NCBI GenBank assembly: GCA_026419785.1
Contig: JAODTK010005809.1
Location: 186,001-250,000 of the forward strand
Length of the DNA stretch: 64,000 nt
Source of the DNA: Sclerodactyla briareus
Lineage: Eukaryota; Echinodermata; Holothuroidea; Dendrochirotida; Sclerodactylidae
Direction: 5' to 3'
How positions within the stretch are numbered: position 1 is the first letter of the stretch; every line of letters starts with the position of its first letter. Position numbers and translations under genes: made by a program. Positions 61,990 through 64,000 of the stretch are shown piece by piece. Under the pieces are notes generated by a model that searched no databases, was not told where the DNA came from, and saw nothing but the letters and a program-made list of their open reading frames with translations.

Positions 61990-63400
61990 AAGGAGAGGTA
62001 TGATACCGACACAAGGCCTGAATGGTTGTGAACACTTAGAAAACTAACGTCGCAGGCGGCTGTTGTATCTGATATGGTATCAGGTCTGTGCTCCCATGAT
62101 TTATATTTCAATATTCAATTTTATTTTGCGACACGATACACCACGTCGATTTTCATGCCTCACCGCTCAATACCGTGAACTACTCGAAATGGATCAGTGC
62201 GGGTTTTTCGTACCGCAGTGATATGAGCAAAATAATTGTGAAATATTTATATGGCTCATAGGTTTGATCTAACTAATCTTCAGAAGAACACCATAACGAT
62301 CAGTATGAGTTGTGATGTGATTCACGAATCACTGAGCAGTCAATGCCTGCGTGCCAGTGCTCGCTGGACAATTTTTGAGGCAAATTTGGGACGTCATATC
62401 TCGCGTATCGTGCGAATAAAATCAACAAAAAACTACGTCCATACGAACTCACCGGCCGTCTTCTTCTTTTACACATCCTGTGTCGGCTGCACGGAGCCGT
62501 CGTCTCCATCTAATTGCTCTGTTTCTGACATCCTCATCGGTAGTTAGTGTTGTAGTTATTTCAGCCTCAACCTCAATGTCCTCCTATATGCGATCTCTCC
62601 GCTGTCTACATCTGCTACTCTGCCGTCCTCCGCGGTCTTGGTATCCTCCTCACTTCACTCCCATCCTCATTCTCTGGACATACCCGAACAACGCAGTCTT
62701 GCTTCTTTTTCATTTTCTCGATAGTGCACTCTAAAGCGTTCAGTCTTCTCGTGTTCTTAGTCTGGTCTTAGACAAAATCCAAATCCACTCAAAATCCTCA
62801 AACGGTTTTCAAACATTAGATCTGTCAGACTTGCCAACTTTTAAATCATTCATACAATATGACTGGGGGAGGGAACCACTGACTTGTATAGCGTTTTTAT
62901 CAGTTTTCTTGGCATGTTCTTCTTAGTATAGCCCAGACACTGCTCACCATTTCATCCAAGCCACTTCAACTCACTGCCTGGCTGCTTCCAACCCCCCCCA
63001 ACCCACCCCCTGTTTCAAAACATCGTCCCCAGGTACTAGAACGCCCCCACCTATTATGTGCCATTCCCCTAGCAGCCCAAATCTCACCGAGAACTGCAAT
63101 AGCGAAAAGGGGGTCGATTGGTGTACCCTGCTGCACGCTACACGCGTGTTCACAGGCAGTAAGCTCGAAGGAAGGAATTGTTGGCTATGCGGCATGTGTG
63201 GTGTTTGGCGGAGAAGCAGCGCGGGGAATATCTTTGCGGATCTGTGGGAGTGGAACTTGAACTAAGACAAATGGATGGTAGGTAGCACGGAGCAATACGG
63301 TGAAGGCAGTGTAGAAAAGAGGCATAGTACTTTGCAAGTGTGGTATCTTGTACACGGGTATTCGGGTTATAGGATATATGAGTAATGAGGAATGTAAACT
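61990..63400. other. No recognised gene
   Basis: It has a near-palindrome GTGATTCACGAATCAC at about 62319-62334. Frames at 62251-62547 and 63056-63265 and the minus frame at 63150-63509 have no motif I can name. Confidence 0.35.
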
Positions 63401-63404
63401 GTAG

Positions 63405-63674
63405 GACAGCATGTCTAACGTGCCATGGAAGGTGGACAGGGTGGATTGGGCGTCGGCTTTTCAAGCAACTATAGGAGAGAACTTCTTTCACACGTGTCTT
63501 ACCTATCACGCCTTGCGTTCATTTGGACGTAGAACATTTGACCTGAGCGATCGGAAACGTTCGTCGATCGTTATAGCCTACGACTTGCCCTTGAAAAACA
63601 AAAATCCACGCATCAGTGAATTATTGCGTGATTATAGACTGGACCTCTGCCACCATGATATTTTTAACATTTAA
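63405..63674 (+). CDS. Candidate terminal exon with adjacent poly(A) signal, unknown protein
   Basis: After a possible acceptor (TGTAAACTGTAG, ending 63404) a frame of 89 codons plus stop runs to TAA at 63672-63674. It includes MSNVPWKVDRVDWASAFQAT, GRRTFDLSDRKRSSIVIAYD and NPRISELLRDYRLDLCHHD. An AATAAA follows immediately at 63675-63680. The composition looks protein-like and the stop plus poly(A) signal are well placed, but the acceptor is weak and no domain is recognised. Confidence 0.28.
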   Translation, partial: DSMSNVPWKVDRVDWASAFQATIGENFFHTCLTYHALRSFGRRTFDLSDRKRSSIVIAYDLPLKNKNPRISELLRDYRLDLCHHDIFNI

Positions 63675-63688
63675 AATAAAACAGTGAA

Positions 63689-63722
63689 ATGGCTCAGTAG
63701 GCGAGCGCCGGTGCTGCAGGTT
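63689..63722 (+). mobile_element. tRNA-like head (A box), possible SINE start
   Basis: TGGCTCAGTAGGCGAGCGCCGG matches the D-stem/A-box pattern of a tRNA-derived promoter. No B box is found at the normal distance and no SINE body follows, so only a head fragment is supported. Confidence 0.3.
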
Positions 63723-63724
63723 AA

Positions 63725-64000
63725 GTTACACAAGTGTTTCTTTTTAGCTAAATATATCCAAGTCTCACAAATAACTCGACATTCGTTATGCTTTAACGAC
63801 GTTTCTTTTCTACGTATACACTGTCAAATGTCCGAATGAATCTTTTGATCTCGTTACGCCCTATTTCCTTCCCCCCCCGATCCTGCGGTCTCCCTCGTTT
63901 ATTAAGATACAATAACCTCAGGGGTTCAAACACTGTACTTTGTCAATTTGAATTAACAGAGGTGCAAGTTTTACGCGCCAAAATAATGGGATGTATTCCA
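63725..64000. other. No recognised feature
   Basis: Nothing recognised apart from a C run at about 63872-63879. Confidence 0.4.

Overview
The window reads as nuclear DNA of a marine invertebrate, most likely a deuterostome of the echinoderm/hemichordate kind. That is inference. The supports are an intron-containing myosin gene end, L2/CR1-type LINEs with GCGCTATATAA-type 3' ends, tRNA-derived SINEs, Helitrons, TGACCT-rich tandem repeats and very many poly-C/poly-G runs. No bacterial-style gene packing is present. Most open frames are short and unsupported. Single-base indels interrupt both a conserved exon and LINE reading frames, so the sequence may be an incompletely polished long-read assembly.

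Layout. 1-2.8 kb: 3' end of a class I unconventional myosin (MYO1D-like) on the + strand, with two exons, a SINE in the preceding intron and a probable 3'UTR. 3.9-4.25 kb: decayed LINE C-terminus. 6.9-8.4 kb: diverged minisatellite and a ~142-bp tandem repeat. 9.4-17.5 kb: three tandem copies of a ~2.4-kb unit, each carrying a ~68-bp minisatellite; copy 1 has lost one block and carries an L2-type LINE insertion. 17.7-30.2 kb: dispersed and tandem repeats, including an inverted pair near 21 and 23 kb, a CA-rich tract, (AAT)n, a ~200-bp tandem repeat and a ~310-bp tandem repeat.

30.3-49 kb: three members of one non-autonomous Helitron family (5' A|TC with an immediate ~30-nt palindrome; 3' hairpin then CTAG|T or CTAA|T) at 30285-32916 (-), 43641-44309 (-) and 45412-48955 (+). 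The two long copies contain ~585-bp tandem repeats in different copy number. Two truncated Jockey/CR1-like LINE pieces, a SINE and a possible exon lie between them. 49.2-50.5 kb: a ~55-bp minisatellite split by a second L2-type LINE end. 51.9-56 kb: a fold-back element and a possible terminal-inverted-repeat element. 56.4-64 kb: a TATA-type promoter candidate, a SINE with a duplicated A box, a ~75-bp minisatellite and two weak exon candidates.

The DNA is therefore mostly a nested record of transposition and tandem amplification next to one recognisable cellular gene. The SINEs end in sequence resembling the L2-type LINE tail, which suggests (inference) that the LINE machinery mobilised them.
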